A stretch of DNA of 32,409 nt from Solobacterium sp. (GTDB lineage Bacteria > Bacillota_I > Bacilli_A > Erysipelotrichales > Erysipelotrichaceae), in contig JAFOMZ010000068.1 in assembly GCA_017421125.1 (NCBI GenBank), positions 1 through 32,409 on the forward strand, in the 5' to 3' direction. The stretch's first letter is position 1. The number at the start of each line of letters is the position of its first letter. Of this stretch, positions 8,492 to 16,057 are shown in pieces. The notes beneath the pieces were generated by a model. It was not told the DNA's origin and searched no databases. It saw nothing but the letters and a program-made list of their open reading frames with translations. The translations under genes were made by a program, and so were the position numbers.

Positions 8492-9373
8492 TTATTCCGA
8501 TACTTTCTGACCAGTCAGGTGTTCATAATACTGGACAATTGCACTGTGGTCCTTGGAGCCGCCTTCATGGGCATGGAGCCACTGCATCATTTCCTGTACT
8601 GCCGCTGTCATCGGAACAGGTGATCCGACTGTATGTGCACAATCCAGCGCATTATTCAGATCTTTGATATGCAGATCGATACGGAAGCCAGGCTTGTCAT
8701 TTCCGGAGATCATCATCGGTGCCTTCGCATCCATGACGGTGGAGCCTGCCAGTCCGCCCCTGATCGCTTCATAAACAAGCTGAGGATCAACATTTGCTTT
8801 TTTTGCCAGCATCATTGCCTCGGACAAAGCCATGATATTTCCTGCCACCACGATCTGGTTTGCAAGTTTTGTTGTGTTTCCTGCTCCAACTTCGCCGCAG
8901 CGTACTACGGAAGCACCCATATGTTCCAGGATTGGTTTGCAATGATCGAAGATCTCCTGCTTTCCGCCGACCATGAACGACAGAGTTCCGTCAATTGCCT
9001 TCGGTTCTCCGCCGGATACCGGTGCGTCCAGCATTTCGACACCATACTTTTTCAGTTCTTCAGCGATCTCTTTGGAAGCGACAGGGTTGATGGAAGACAT
9101 ATCGATGAAGATCGTGCCCGGTCTCATATGCGCACCGACACCTTCTTCCCCGCACATGACCTGCTTTACCTGCGGGCTGTTGGGAACCATGGTCATAACG
9201 ATGTCACATGTCTCCGCAATTTCACGCTGTGTGCCTGCTTCTGCTCCGAAAGCGACCAATTCTTCTACAGGTCCCGGTGTCAGGTTGTTGACCATCAGGG
9301 AATACCCTGCCTTTATAAGATTCTTTGCCATGGGCTTACCCATGATGCCAAGTCCGATAAATCCGATTTTCAT
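8492..9373 (-). CDS. garR: 2-hydroxy-3-oxopropionate (tartronate semialdehyde) reductase
   Basis: The 293-residue protein belongs to the beta-hydroxyacid dehydrogenase family. It has the N-terminal dinucleotide fold GFIGLGIMGKPMAKNL, the substrate-binding signature DAPVSGGEPKA (116-126) and the catalytic lysine Lys169 in GNTTKLANQ. Its overall sequence is closest in my recall to GarR/GlxR, which reduces tartronate semialdehyde to D-glycerate with NAD(P)H. Related members act on 3-hydroxyisobutyrate or succinic semialdehyde, so the substrate is likely but not certain. It is the last gene of the six-gene FdrA operon, 20 bp after the hydrolase. In E. coli glxR also sits in the allantoin/glyoxylate region that contains fdrA, which makes the pairing meaningful. 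Confidence 0.85.
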   Translation of the reverse strand: MKIGFIGLGIMGKPMAKNLIKAGYSLMVNNLTPGPVEELVAFGAEAGTQREIAETCDIVMTMVPNSPQVKQVMCGEEGVGAHMRPGTIFIDMSSINPVASKEIAEELKKYGVEMLDAPVSGGEPKAIDGTLSFMVGGKQEIFDHCKPILEHMGASVVRCGEVGAGNTTKLANQIVVAGNIMALSEAMMLAKKANVDPQLVYEAIRGGLAGSTVMDAKAPMMISGNDKPGFRIDLHIKDLNNALDCAHTVGSPVPMTAAVQEMMQWLHAHEGGSKDHSAIVQYYEHLTGQKVSE

Positions 9374-9393
9374 TTCTGTTTTCCTTTCCTTTT

Positions 9394-10338
9394 TTATTCT
9401 GTTTCCAGCATTGCCTTTGCGGCATTTATTCGCTGTTCAATAACATTCTGTACAAATTCTGAAGTCAGATCCGAATCAAAACAATGATAAGATCCAGGGA
9501 TCACATTCAATTCTGTTTTTACTCCTGCGGCCTGCAGTCTCTCAGCAAATGCCTTTCCTTCATCACAGAGGATATCGATCTCCTGCGGCTCCACATAAGT
9601 CACAGGCAGGCCGGAGAGATCTTCATGCTGCATCGGAACAAGATACTTCATCATCTCTTCCGGTGCATTTTTCAGATAGCCTGCCCACATATGGCTGTTG
9701 GCTTTCAGCGGCCACACAGCATCTTCATACCGCTGTGCAGACTGATATGTTTCTGTTCTGTTATCCAGTACCGGATATACCAGCAGCATTCCCCACGGAA
9801 GTTTCATGCCGGTATCTTTCAGATACAGGCACAGTCCTGCAGCGATCGCACCGCCTGCACTTTCTCCCAGCAGGAGCAGTCTCTCAGGATCGATCCCGTA
9901 TGCTGTACTCTTTTCACTGAGTTCTTTCCATAATGCCAGACAGTCTTCAAAGGCATACGGCGCGGTAAATGAAGGTACCAGACGGTATTCCGGCAGGAAT
10001 ACCCGTATATTCATCTTCTGCGCATAAGCACAGCCAAGTGCCAGTGAGCTGACAGACAGCGGCAGATAGAATGCGCCGCCATGCATCAGAACGATTGCCG
10101 GACTGTTTTCCGGACAGTTTTCCGGTTCAGCGATCCACGTATCAAGACTGCTTCCGTCTGATGAACCTGTCTGCATTTTCCGTACGATAACGCCTTCCGG
10201 AGGTACAAATGCGGCGGTTTCTGCCTGATGTGTCTTTGTGATCATCTTCAACATTACCCGCATGGCAGGCTTCAGCGGATCAATGTCCGGCATCTGTTCC
10301 GGTTTCTTCAGATACGGAGAATACGCGTATTCTTTCAT
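9394..10338 (-). CDS. Alpha/beta hydrolase, hormone-sensitive-lipase (HSL) type
   Basis: The 314-residue protein carries the HSL-type oxyanion motif HGGAF (86-90), the nucleophile Ser160 in GESAGG, Asp255 in EIDILCDEG and His285 in SYHCFD, a complete catalytic triad. There is no signal peptide, so it acts in the cytoplasm, probably on a small carboxylic ester or amide. Its ATG overlaps the kinase stop by four bases, and garR follows after 20 bp, so it belongs to the FdrA operon and may release or unmask the substrate of that pathway. Nothing in the sequence fixes the substrate. An esterase that trims acylated sugars is an alternative role. Confidence 0.88.
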   Translation of the reverse strand: MKEYAYSPYLKKPEQMPDIDPLKPAMRVMLKMITKTHQAETAAFVPPEGVIVRKMQTGSSDGSSLDTWIAEPENCPENSPAIVLMHGGAFYLPLSVSSLALGCAYAQKMNIRVFLPEYRLVPSFTAPYAFEDCLALWKELSEKSTAYGIDPERLLLLGESAGGAIAAGLCLYLKDTGMKLPWGMLLVYPVLDNRTETYQSAQRYEDAVWPLKANSHMWAGYLKNAPEEMMKYLVPMQHEDLSGLPVTYVEPQEIDILCDEGKAFAERLQAAGVKTELNVIPGSYHCFDSDLTSEFVQNVIEQRINAAKAMLETE

Positions 10339-11510
10339 TTGTATTCGTATGTCCTTCTGGCTATTCCGAGTTCTTCATTGGTCGGAATGACCAGTACTTT
10401 CACTTTGGAGTCAGCTGCAGAGATCACTTCTTCACTCCTGCTGTTCTTTTCATGATCCAGCTTTACACCCAGCAGGTTCAGCTTTGAGCATACCTTTTCA
10501 CGGATATAATCGGAGTGCTCTCCGATACCGGCAGTAAATACCAGATAATCCAGTCTGCCGAGATCCATCGCAAAGCTTCCGATATAATGTACGATACCGG
10601 TCACAAATACATCTACTGCCAGCTGTGCGCGTTCATTTCCTTCTTCTGCGGCATCAATGACATAGCGCAGATCATTGGATACACCCGAGATCCCGAGCAG
10701 TCCTCCTTTTTTCTGAAGACCGGCAAGGATCTCTTCATCGCTCATGCCTTCATCCCTCAGAAAGTAACTCATGCTTGTATCCATGTCACCGACACGGTTG
10801 GCATGGATCAAGCCCGATTCCAGACTCATGCCGAAGCTGGTATCGACACTTCTGCCGTTTTCGATCGCGCAGACCGAGCAGCTTCCGCCAAGATGACAGC
10901 TGATCGCAGAGTACTCTGTCCCTCTTTCATTCAGCACATCGGCAATATAACCATGAGACGCGCCATGATATCCCAGGCGCTGTACGCCGTATTTCTCATA
11001 CCATTCATACGGAACACCGAAGATCCTGCGTTCCATCGGGATCGTCTGATGGAATGCTGTTTCAAAACATCCGATAAATCTGGCATCAGGAAGGAATAGC
11101 CGCATCACTTCAATAGCAGACAGATAAGCACGATTATGCAGCGGCGCAAGTGAGATCCAGTCTTCCATACCCTGAAGAACTTCCTCATCCAGTTCATGGA
11201 CTCCGAGATGTCCTTTTGAAAGCGTAGCTTTATAACCGACGCGCTCGATCTCGTTGACTTTTTCGATCACACCATGCTTTCCGGAGCAGAGATATTCCAG
11301 AAACAGACGGATGCCGCTTTCATATGTAGGAATATCCGCTTTATCAAATCCGGCCTTATTTCCATCAGAACATCTTTCATAACGGAATATCGCATCATGA
11401 TCCGATCCGACACGCTCAACACCGCTTACTGCAAGGAGCTTCGCTTCCGGCATTTCATACAGTTTGAACTTCAATGATGTGCTGCCGACATTGCACACCA
11501 GGACTTTCAT
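10335..11510 (-). CDS. Divergent acetate-kinase-family (ASKHA) acyl-phosphate kinase
   Basis: The 391-residue protein aligns along its whole length with acetate kinase: CNVGSTSLKF at the N terminus, LAPLHN (121-126), TAFHQT (151-156), GYHGASH (180-186), SCHLGGS (204-210), VDTSFGM, and PTNEELGIAR at the C terminus. Several usually invariant active-site residues differ. The Arg of GHRxVHG (Arg91 in Methanosarcina AckA) is Lys94 in VGYKATLSKG, the catalytic Asp of FDTAFH is Glu150 in CFETAFH, and MGTRSGD reads HANRVGD, with the Arg kept (Arg239). This argues for an altered substrate, perhaps carbamate or a different acyl phosphate. Its start overlaps the small FdrA-like gene by four bases. It may do the ATP-forming step that a carbamate kinase does in the E. 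coli cluster. Confidence 0.9.
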   Translation of the reverse strand: MKVLVCNVGSTSLKFKLYEMPEAKLLAVSGVERVGSDHDAIFRYERCSDGNKAGFDKADIPTYESGIRLFLEYLCSGKHGVIEKVNEIERVGYKATLSKGHLGVHELDEEVLQGMEDWISLAPLHNRAYLSAIEVMRLFLPDARFIGCFETAFHQTIPMERRIFGVPYEWYEKYGVQRLGYHGASHGYIADVLNERGTEYSAISCHLGGSCSVCAIENGRSVDTSFGMSLESGLIHANRVGDMDTSMSYFLRDEGMSDEEILAGLQKKGGLLGISGVSNDLRYVIDAAEEGNERAQLAVDVFVTGIVHYIGSFAMDLGRLDYLVFTAGIGEHSDYIREKVCSKLNLLGVKLDHEKNSRSEEVISAADSKVKVLVIPTNEELGIARRTYEYK

Positions 11511-11695
11511 TCCCAGCCTCCGAGGTATTCAAGCAGCTCCTGCATATGCTTGTCGCCTCCGGCTGCCGGTTTCCAGTCGACCTGTACAGCTTCATATCCC
11601 TGTTTTTCCAGTACTTCCGCAAAAGAACGCGGACCGACATTGATGGTGATCAGTTCCGAACGGAACAGACTGAGGATCTTACTGACGTCACTCAT
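11507..11695 (-). CDS. Small FdrA C-terminal-domain protein (62 aa)
   Basis: This 62-residue protein contains ITINVGPRSFAEVLEKQG followed by a VDWKPAAGG block. It corresponds to the last ~50 residues of E. coli FdrA as I recall it, which read roughly INIGLRSFALEL and then YQWSPVAGG. The preceding FdrA gene lacks this segment, so the domain is encoded separately. The ATG lies one base after the fdrA stop, has AAAGGAGG within the fdrA 3' end as its binding site, and its own stop overlaps the kinase start (ATGA). Translation is therefore likely coupled on both sides, as expected for subunits of one complex. It has no transmembrane segment. Confidence 0.82.
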   Translation of the reverse strand: MSDVSKILSLFRSELITINVGPRSFAEVLEKQGYEAVQVDWKPAAGGDKHMQELLEYLGGWE

Positions 11696-11696
11696 A

Positions 11697-13241
11697 TTAC
11701 GCTGCCTCCTTTCTCAGTCTGATGATTTCCGAAGCAAGCAGTGCTGCACGATAATTTGTCCGGCAGACATATACGCCTGCTTCACGCAGTTCTTCTTCCT
11801 GTTTGCAGATATCCTGCCAGTCGGCAGTTGTTCCGAGCACAGATGCGACAAATGCGATCTTTCCGCCTCTTGCCTTTGCGATCTCCTGAGCCTTTTTAAT
11901 ATCCGGCACTACGAATCCGCACGGATCCATGTGTCCCGGAGGCGTCAGGATAAAGTCAAGAACGATTACTGCGGTTTCCGGATCTGCGGCTTCTTTCAGG
12001 ATCGCAGGTCTGCGGATACCGGCATCAATTGCCGGATGCGGACGGCCAAGGGTAAATTCTTCTTCACCATAGTCGATCGCTGTATGTCCTTTGCTGGCTT
12101 CACCATCCGCAAGCTTCCATTCCGGTGACAGCGGTGCATTGGACCAGATCCCTCCGGCAGCGTCCCACATCGTACGCATACCCTCATCCAGATATGTTCC
12201 GCCGGTATAAGCTGCACGTACATACTTCTGTTCCGGAGCCATTCCCTTCACTGCTTCTTTCGCTGTTTCTTTCAGCTCATCAAGACTGCCGAGTGAGTAA
12301 TCATTTCCGACCAGTTCCAGTGCCCGCAGTGCGCAGTTATCCAGGTTATCAGCCCAGACAGCACCGGTCTCTTCGATCGTTTCTTTATCACATCCCATGA
12401 AGAAGACGACTCTTGGCTTCTTCATTGTCCGGATCCTTGCCAGCAGTTTCTGCAGTACACTGTCCGCAGGCTTTCTGGAGATCAGGATAATATATTTGGT
12501 TTCAGGATCCGCTTCCAGCGCATCGATCCCCATCAGCATCGTGATCCCGCCGACCGGTTCTTTCAGGTCATTTCCGCCTGTACCGATCGTCTGGGAAACA
12601 CCTGTGCCTGCTTCATGCAGGATCGCGGCTACATGCTGGATACCTGTGCCGGATGCGCCGATGATGCCGAACGGTCCGCGGTTGTTGATGCTGGAGAGCA
12701 CCAGTGCAGCACCGTTGATGTTCGCAACGCCGCAGTCAGGGCCCATGCAGAGCAGTCCCTTTTCTCTGGCAAGTTCCTTCATTTCACGTTCCTGATCCAG
12801 GGGAACATTGTTGGAGAATACACAGCAGTGCAGTCCTGCATTCAACGCTTTCTTAACTTCCTCCAGCGCATATTCACCCGGTACGGCGATCTGGCACAGA
12901 TTTGCCCGCGGATGTTCGATGACTGCCGAACGGATGCTGGAGTAATACTTCTTTTCTTCTGTCTCTTCGGAAGATGCGCTGCCTGCCGTCAGTTCGTTTA
13001 CGGCTTTTTCAAATGCTTCTTCTGTTTCCGCTTCGGCTACGATCACATAGTCCGCTTCCGTACAGCTTTGTATTTCCGGTGTTCCGAGTCCGATCTCTTC
13101 AATTACTTCCTTGAACACATTCGTAGCCATTCCGACATAGCCGCTTTCAATTCCCGGCTGATCATTCAGTACCGCTGTCTGGTTCAGTGTTTCCAGTGAA
13201 TCAATATAGCGGTCTTTCTGTATTCTTGTAAAAATCGGCAT
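11697..13241 (-). CDS. fdrA: FdrA family protein (succinyl-CoA-synthetase-like)
   Basis: The 514-residue protein resembles FdrA, a relative of the succinyl-CoA synthetase alpha chain. A variable N-terminal domain is followed by MGPDCG (166-171), a CoA/nucleotide-fold loop GIIGASGTGIQ (192-202), a GGNDL segment, and a C-terminal half with LGRPHPAID and TPPGHMDP. E. coli FdrA (AllF) is a subunit of oxamate carbamoyltransferase, which makes oxamate and carbamoyl phosphate from oxalurate. I start it at 13241, where GGAGG lies nine bases upstream and the DUF1116 stop is one base away; the frame is open further upstream without a binding site. The C-terminal segment of longer FdrA proteins is missing and encoded by the next gene. 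Confidence 0.9.
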   Translation of the reverse strand: MPIFTRIQKDRYIDSLETLNQTAVLNDQPGIESGYVGMATNVFKEVIEEIGLGTPEIQSCTEADYVIVAEAETEEAFEKAVNELTAGSASSEETEEKKYYSSIRSAVIEHPRANLCQIAVPGEYALEEVKKALNAGLHCCVFSNNVPLDQEREMKELAREKGLLCMGPDCGVANINGAALVLSSINNRGPFGIIGASGTGIQHVAAILHEAGTGVSQTIGTGGNDLKEPVGGITMLMGIDALEADPETKYIILISRKPADSVLQKLLARIRTMKKPRVVFFMGCDKETIEETGAVWADNLDNCALRALELVGNDYSLGSLDELKETAKEAVKGMAPEQKYVRAAYTGGTYLDEGMRTMWDAAGGIWSNAPLSPEWKLADGEASKGHTAIDYGEEEFTLGRPHPAIDAGIRRPAILKEAADPETAVIVLDFILTPPGHMDPCGFVVPDIKKAQEIAKARGGKIAFVASVLGTTADWQDICKQEEELREAGVYVCRTNYRAALLASEIIRLRKEAA

Positions 13242-13242
13242 C

Positions 13243-14502
13243 TTATTCACCCTCCAGTTTTCTGATTTCTTCAACAAGTCCTTCAACCGCTTCCCTGAAG
13301 CATGCCATCGGCAGTTCAGCCGCGCCGGCACCTGCCTGTCCGCCTGTTTTCAGTGCGGATCCGCCATGGCTGATGGGAAGTACATTCAATCCGACCACCT
13401 TACGGACATCCACTCCGACAGGGAAACCTCTGTAGTCATCCCACGGTACCGGGGCGAATGTATGTTCACCCAGCGATACCTGTCTTGCCTTTTCCGTACG
13501 TTCCTGTGCGTCACGGAATGTTCCGCCTGTCATTCTCAGATAGGAAGGTCCGGCAATTGCGCTCATTCCGCCAAGTCCCCATACTTCCGTCACGCAGCTA
13601 TCGCCGAGATATCCAAGCAGATCTGCTTCTGTCGTTGTTGGCTTCAGGAATGTTCCGGTGATCTTGGGTGCTTCTGTCGTATACCATCTGTTTCCGGTAC
13701 CGGCGGTCTGGATCCCGAATTCGATGCCGTTTCCGCCCATACCGACCATGACTGTGGAATACGGCACTTTCTTGCAGGACTGCATGATCGCTTCAACACC
13801 TGCCATCATGACATGCAGGAAGAAACGGTCATTCGCACAAACTTCCTTGATGACCCTGTCTCTTGCCGGATGATCGACATCCAGCATATACGGTACCAGT
13901 TCCAGGGCAAGAGCCATCGAAGCAGCCGGCTGACGGTTATGGTTTTCATCACCCATCCCAGCTGTTCTGGAAAGAATACGGATCAGGTCGATCCCACCTG
14001 ATCTGCGTACGGCTTCACCGAGTACAGCAGCGTAGTCTCCGCGGATAAAGCTGAGATTTTCTTCTACGTCTTCACCGTAGATTCCCCATCTTAATACTCT
14101 GGGATTGGATCCCGGATGCGGTACACAATAACCTGTTCCCCCGCTTGTCCTGTCTTCTACAACAAATACCGGCATGCTGGGACTCATAACACTGGAAGCT
14201 GCGTTTCCGCAGTTATAATTCTGTGAGGAACCGATACGGATCTCTCTTTTCAGAACCATTTCCCATGCTTCATCCATTGTCTTTGCAAGTCCGTCATGGA
14301 TCGCTGCTCCGCATACTGCTGTTTTCAGCGGGATCGGAAGATCCTCCGGTTCGATCGGCGGACCCGGAATCAGAATCAGATTCTTTTCCATGCCCTCAAC
14401 CGCATCAATTGCAGGCTTAACATCCGTCCAGACAAGTCTGGCTTTTGTCATGATATCCAGAACTTTCTGATTGGCAGCCGCGACCTTTTCTCCTACTGTC
14501 AT
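13243..14502 (-). CDS. DUF1116 (YlbE/AllG-like) protein
   Basis: The 419-residue protein matches the DUF1116 family, whose E. coli member YlbE (AllG) works with FdrA in oxamate carbamoyltransferase. Recognisable conserved stretches include SQNYNCGNAASSVMSPSMPV, GMGDENHNR, VGMGGNGIEFGI and SHGGSALKTGGQAGAGA. The glycine-rich loops suggest binding of a phosphate- or carbamoyl-bearing ligand, but no catalytic mechanism can be read directly. It is the first gene of the operon, with GGAGGAG eight bases before the ATG. fdrA starts one base after its stop. A 293-bp regulatory region separates it from a divergent AraC gene. E. coli has a third partner, YlbF (DUF2877); I find none here. Confidence 0.9.
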   Translation of the reverse strand: MTVGEKVAAANQKVLDIMTKARLVWTDVKPAIDAVEGMEKNLILIPGPPIEPEDLPIPLKTAVCGAAIHDGLAKTMDEAWEMVLKREIRIGSSQNYNCGNAASSVMSPSMPVFVVEDRTSGGTGYCVPHPGSNPRVLRWGIYGEDVEENLSFIRGDYAAVLGEAVRRSGGIDLIRILSRTAGMGDENHNRQPAASMALALELVPYMLDVDHPARDRVIKEVCANDRFFLHVMMAGVEAIMQSCKKVPYSTVMVGMGGNGIEFGIQTAGTGNRWYTTEAPKITGTFLKPTTTEADLLGYLGDSCVTEVWGLGGMSAIAGPSYLRMTGGTFRDAQERTEKARQVSLGEHTFAPVPWDDYRGFPVGVDVRKVVGLNVLPISHGGSALKTGGQAGAGAAELPMACFREAVEGLVEEIRKLEGE

Positions 14503-14578
14503 TGTCTAAACTCCTCCTGATTTTGACGTACTGCTTGTATATGCAGTCACTTTTTCTACACCTGCATATTAACAATTC

Positions 14579-14592
14579 TGCAATATGCAATA
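14579..14592. repeat. Tandem heptamer (TGCAATA x2), candidate AraC operator
   Basis: Two exact copies of TGCAATA lie head to tail just upstream of the predicted -10 of the fdrA operon. AraC-family activators often bind direct repeats next to a weak -35. The heptamer period is shorter than one helical turn, so the two copies may belong to one half-site. Confidence 0.45.
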
Positions 14593-14705
14593 TATTTGTG
14601 CATTTGCTTAAATGTTCATAAATTTGTCATCAAGATAAAAAGAAAAACAACAGAAAACAATTCACTCTGCAGACCATTTTGGATATGACCTGAAATGTTT
14701 TTTCA

Positions 14706-14735
14706 TTCGCAAATCTGCCGGAATGTTCATATAAT
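14706..14735 (+). promoter_or_regulatory. Promoter of the AraC gene
   Basis: A perfect TATAAT (14730-14735) is preceded by TTCGCA (14706-14711) with an 18-bp spacer. The predicted start would give a leader of roughly 55 bases before the ATG at 14796. Confidence 0.6.
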
Positions 14736-14795
14736 TAAGTTATTCACATCATACTGATTTCCTGTTTACTGATACCAATTCTGTAAGGAGCCGTT

Positions 14796-16022
14796 ATGCA
14801 GAAATTCCATGAAATGACGATTGACGAAAAACTCGCCTGCTTTTCCGAACTCATGTCCTGCGGAGGGGATTTCAATCTCAGTACTTACGATACACAGGGA
14901 AACCTGATCGCTTCAACCGCTTCCAGCAGGGCCCTGCACAAATTGTTTGAGGCAGCAGGACTTTTGGAGTATCTTCTCAAATACAGCAAAAACCATAAGG
15001 AACTGCTTATACTGAGCATTGCCCAGGGACTTTTGTGGGCCGCCTCTTTTGAAACCGATTCTGACGACAATGTCACATTTATCCATGTTTACGGACCAGT
15101 CGCCACAATGGATCTGACCGCAGAAACGATCGCTGTCATGATCAACAATTCCAAAATAACCGAATCATGGCGCCCCAAGTTCCGCAAAATACTCCGGCAG
15201 ATCCCGGTCGTGATGTCATCTGTTCTGTTTCAGCAGGCGATCATGCTGAATTACTGTGTCACAGGCGAAAAAGTCGGTGTAGCTGATATGGTTTTCTATT
15301 CGGTCAACAGCAGCCGGGATTCTGCTGCTCCTGATATGCCGAAACGTGACCGTATTCAGACCTATATGGCTGAACAGGAACTGCTTCGTATGGTACGGGA
15401 GGGGAATCTGTTTTACAAGAAAGCACTGGAACATGCAGCTTCCGTCAGTCTCGGTGTCGGTTCAGGTGATGAAAATGCCCTCCGGCATGCAATAACCTCC
15501 CAGGTCGTATTTATTTCATTGTGCACCCGTGCTGCCATTGAGGGCGGACTTTCTCCGGAAACCGCATATACCAAAGGTGATGCTTACATCAGTGATGTCA
15601 TGCAGTGCAGATCTGTAACAGACGCTGCACAGATCGGCCATACGATGTACGCGGATTTTATCCAGACTGTTCACAACCGGCGCAATGCAAATCTGTTTTC
15701 CCCGGCGGTACAAAGCTGCTGTGACTATATTGATACCCATCTGGAAAGTGCGATTGAACTGGAAAAACTGGCACGCCGTGTCGGTTACTCCGAATACTAT
15801 CTGTCGCGCAAGTTTAAAACAGAGACCGGCATGTCGATCAATGAATATATCCGCGAGGCCAGGATCAATCGGGCAAAGATTCTTCTGGCAACGACCGAAA
15901 TGAGCATCCAGAATATCAGCGACAGGCTGTGTTTCGGCAACCGCAGTTTCTTTGCGGATACATTCCGGAAGATCGTCGGTACTCCCCCGGCAGAATACCG
16001 CAATCAGAATCGGAAACTGTAA
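14796..16022 (+). CDS. AraC-family transcriptional regulator
   Basis: The 408-residue protein ends in a typical AraC/XylS DNA-binding domain of two helix-turn-helices (about residues 305-405). CDYIDTHLESAIELEKLAR leads into the first helix-turn-helix, and the second carries ISDRLCFGNRSFFADTFRKI and the TPPAEYR ending. The N-terminal ~300 residues are a sensory region that I do not recognise confidently; it is not a short cupin domain. AAGGAG precedes the ATG. It is divergent from the DUF1116-fdrA operon and most likely activates it in response to that pathway's substrate. A terminator hairpin overlaps its stop codon and separates it from the convergent GH43 gene. Confidence 0.92.
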   Translation: MQKFHEMTIDEKLACFSELMSCGGDFNLSTYDTQGNLIASTASSRALHKLFEAAGLLEYLLKYSKNHKELLILSIAQGLLWAASFETDSDDNVTFIHVYGPVATMDLTAETIAVMINNSKITESWRPKFRKILRQIPVVMSSVLFQQAIMLNYCVTGEKVGVADMVFYSVNSSRDSAAPDMPKRDRIQTYMAEQELLRMVREGNLFYKKALEHAASVSLGVGSGDENALRHAITSQVVFISLCTRAAIEGGLSPETAYTKGDAYISDVMQCRSVTDAAQIGHTMYADFIQTVHNRRNANLFSPAVQSCCDYIDTHLESAIELEKLARRVGYSEYYLSRKFKTETGMSINEYIREARINRAKILLATTEMSIQNISDRLCFGNRSFFADTFRKIVGTPPAEYRNQNRKL

Positions 16023-16046
16023 AGAAGCGCACACCGGCGCTTCTTT
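16021..16046 (+). terminator. Terminator of the AraC gene, overlapping its stop codon
   Basis: AAAGAAGCGC (16021-16030) pairs perfectly with GCGCTTCTTT (16037-16046) around a 6-nt loop. The first bases of the stem belong to the TAA stop. It may also act for the convergent GH43 gene ending at 16058. Confidence 0.85.
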
Positions 16047-16057
16047 TATATATCTGG

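Larger units (their letters stand above)
14503..14795. promoter_or_regulatory. Divergent control region between the fdrA operon and the AraC gene
   Basis: This AT-rich region holds no ORF that I can support. For the minus-strand operon, an extended -10 TGTTAATAT lies at about 14568-14576 without a good -35, which suggests that an activator is needed. Directly upstream is a perfect tandem repeat of TGCAATA and then ATATTTGT (14592-14599). These are plausible sites for the neighbouring AraC protein. The DUF1116 transcript would have a leader of about 60 bases. Confidence 0.55.

Noticed and set aside
10335..11510. Plain acetate kinase (ackA) annotation
   Set aside because: Fold and motifs fit, but the Arg91 and catalytic Asp equivalents are changed and no phosphotransacetylase gene is nearby, so the symbol would mislead.
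13242..13331. Longer fdrA with a start at 13331
   Set aside because: The extension lies inside the DUF1116 gene, has no binding site, and is not FdrA-like. GGAGG precedes the ATG at 13241.
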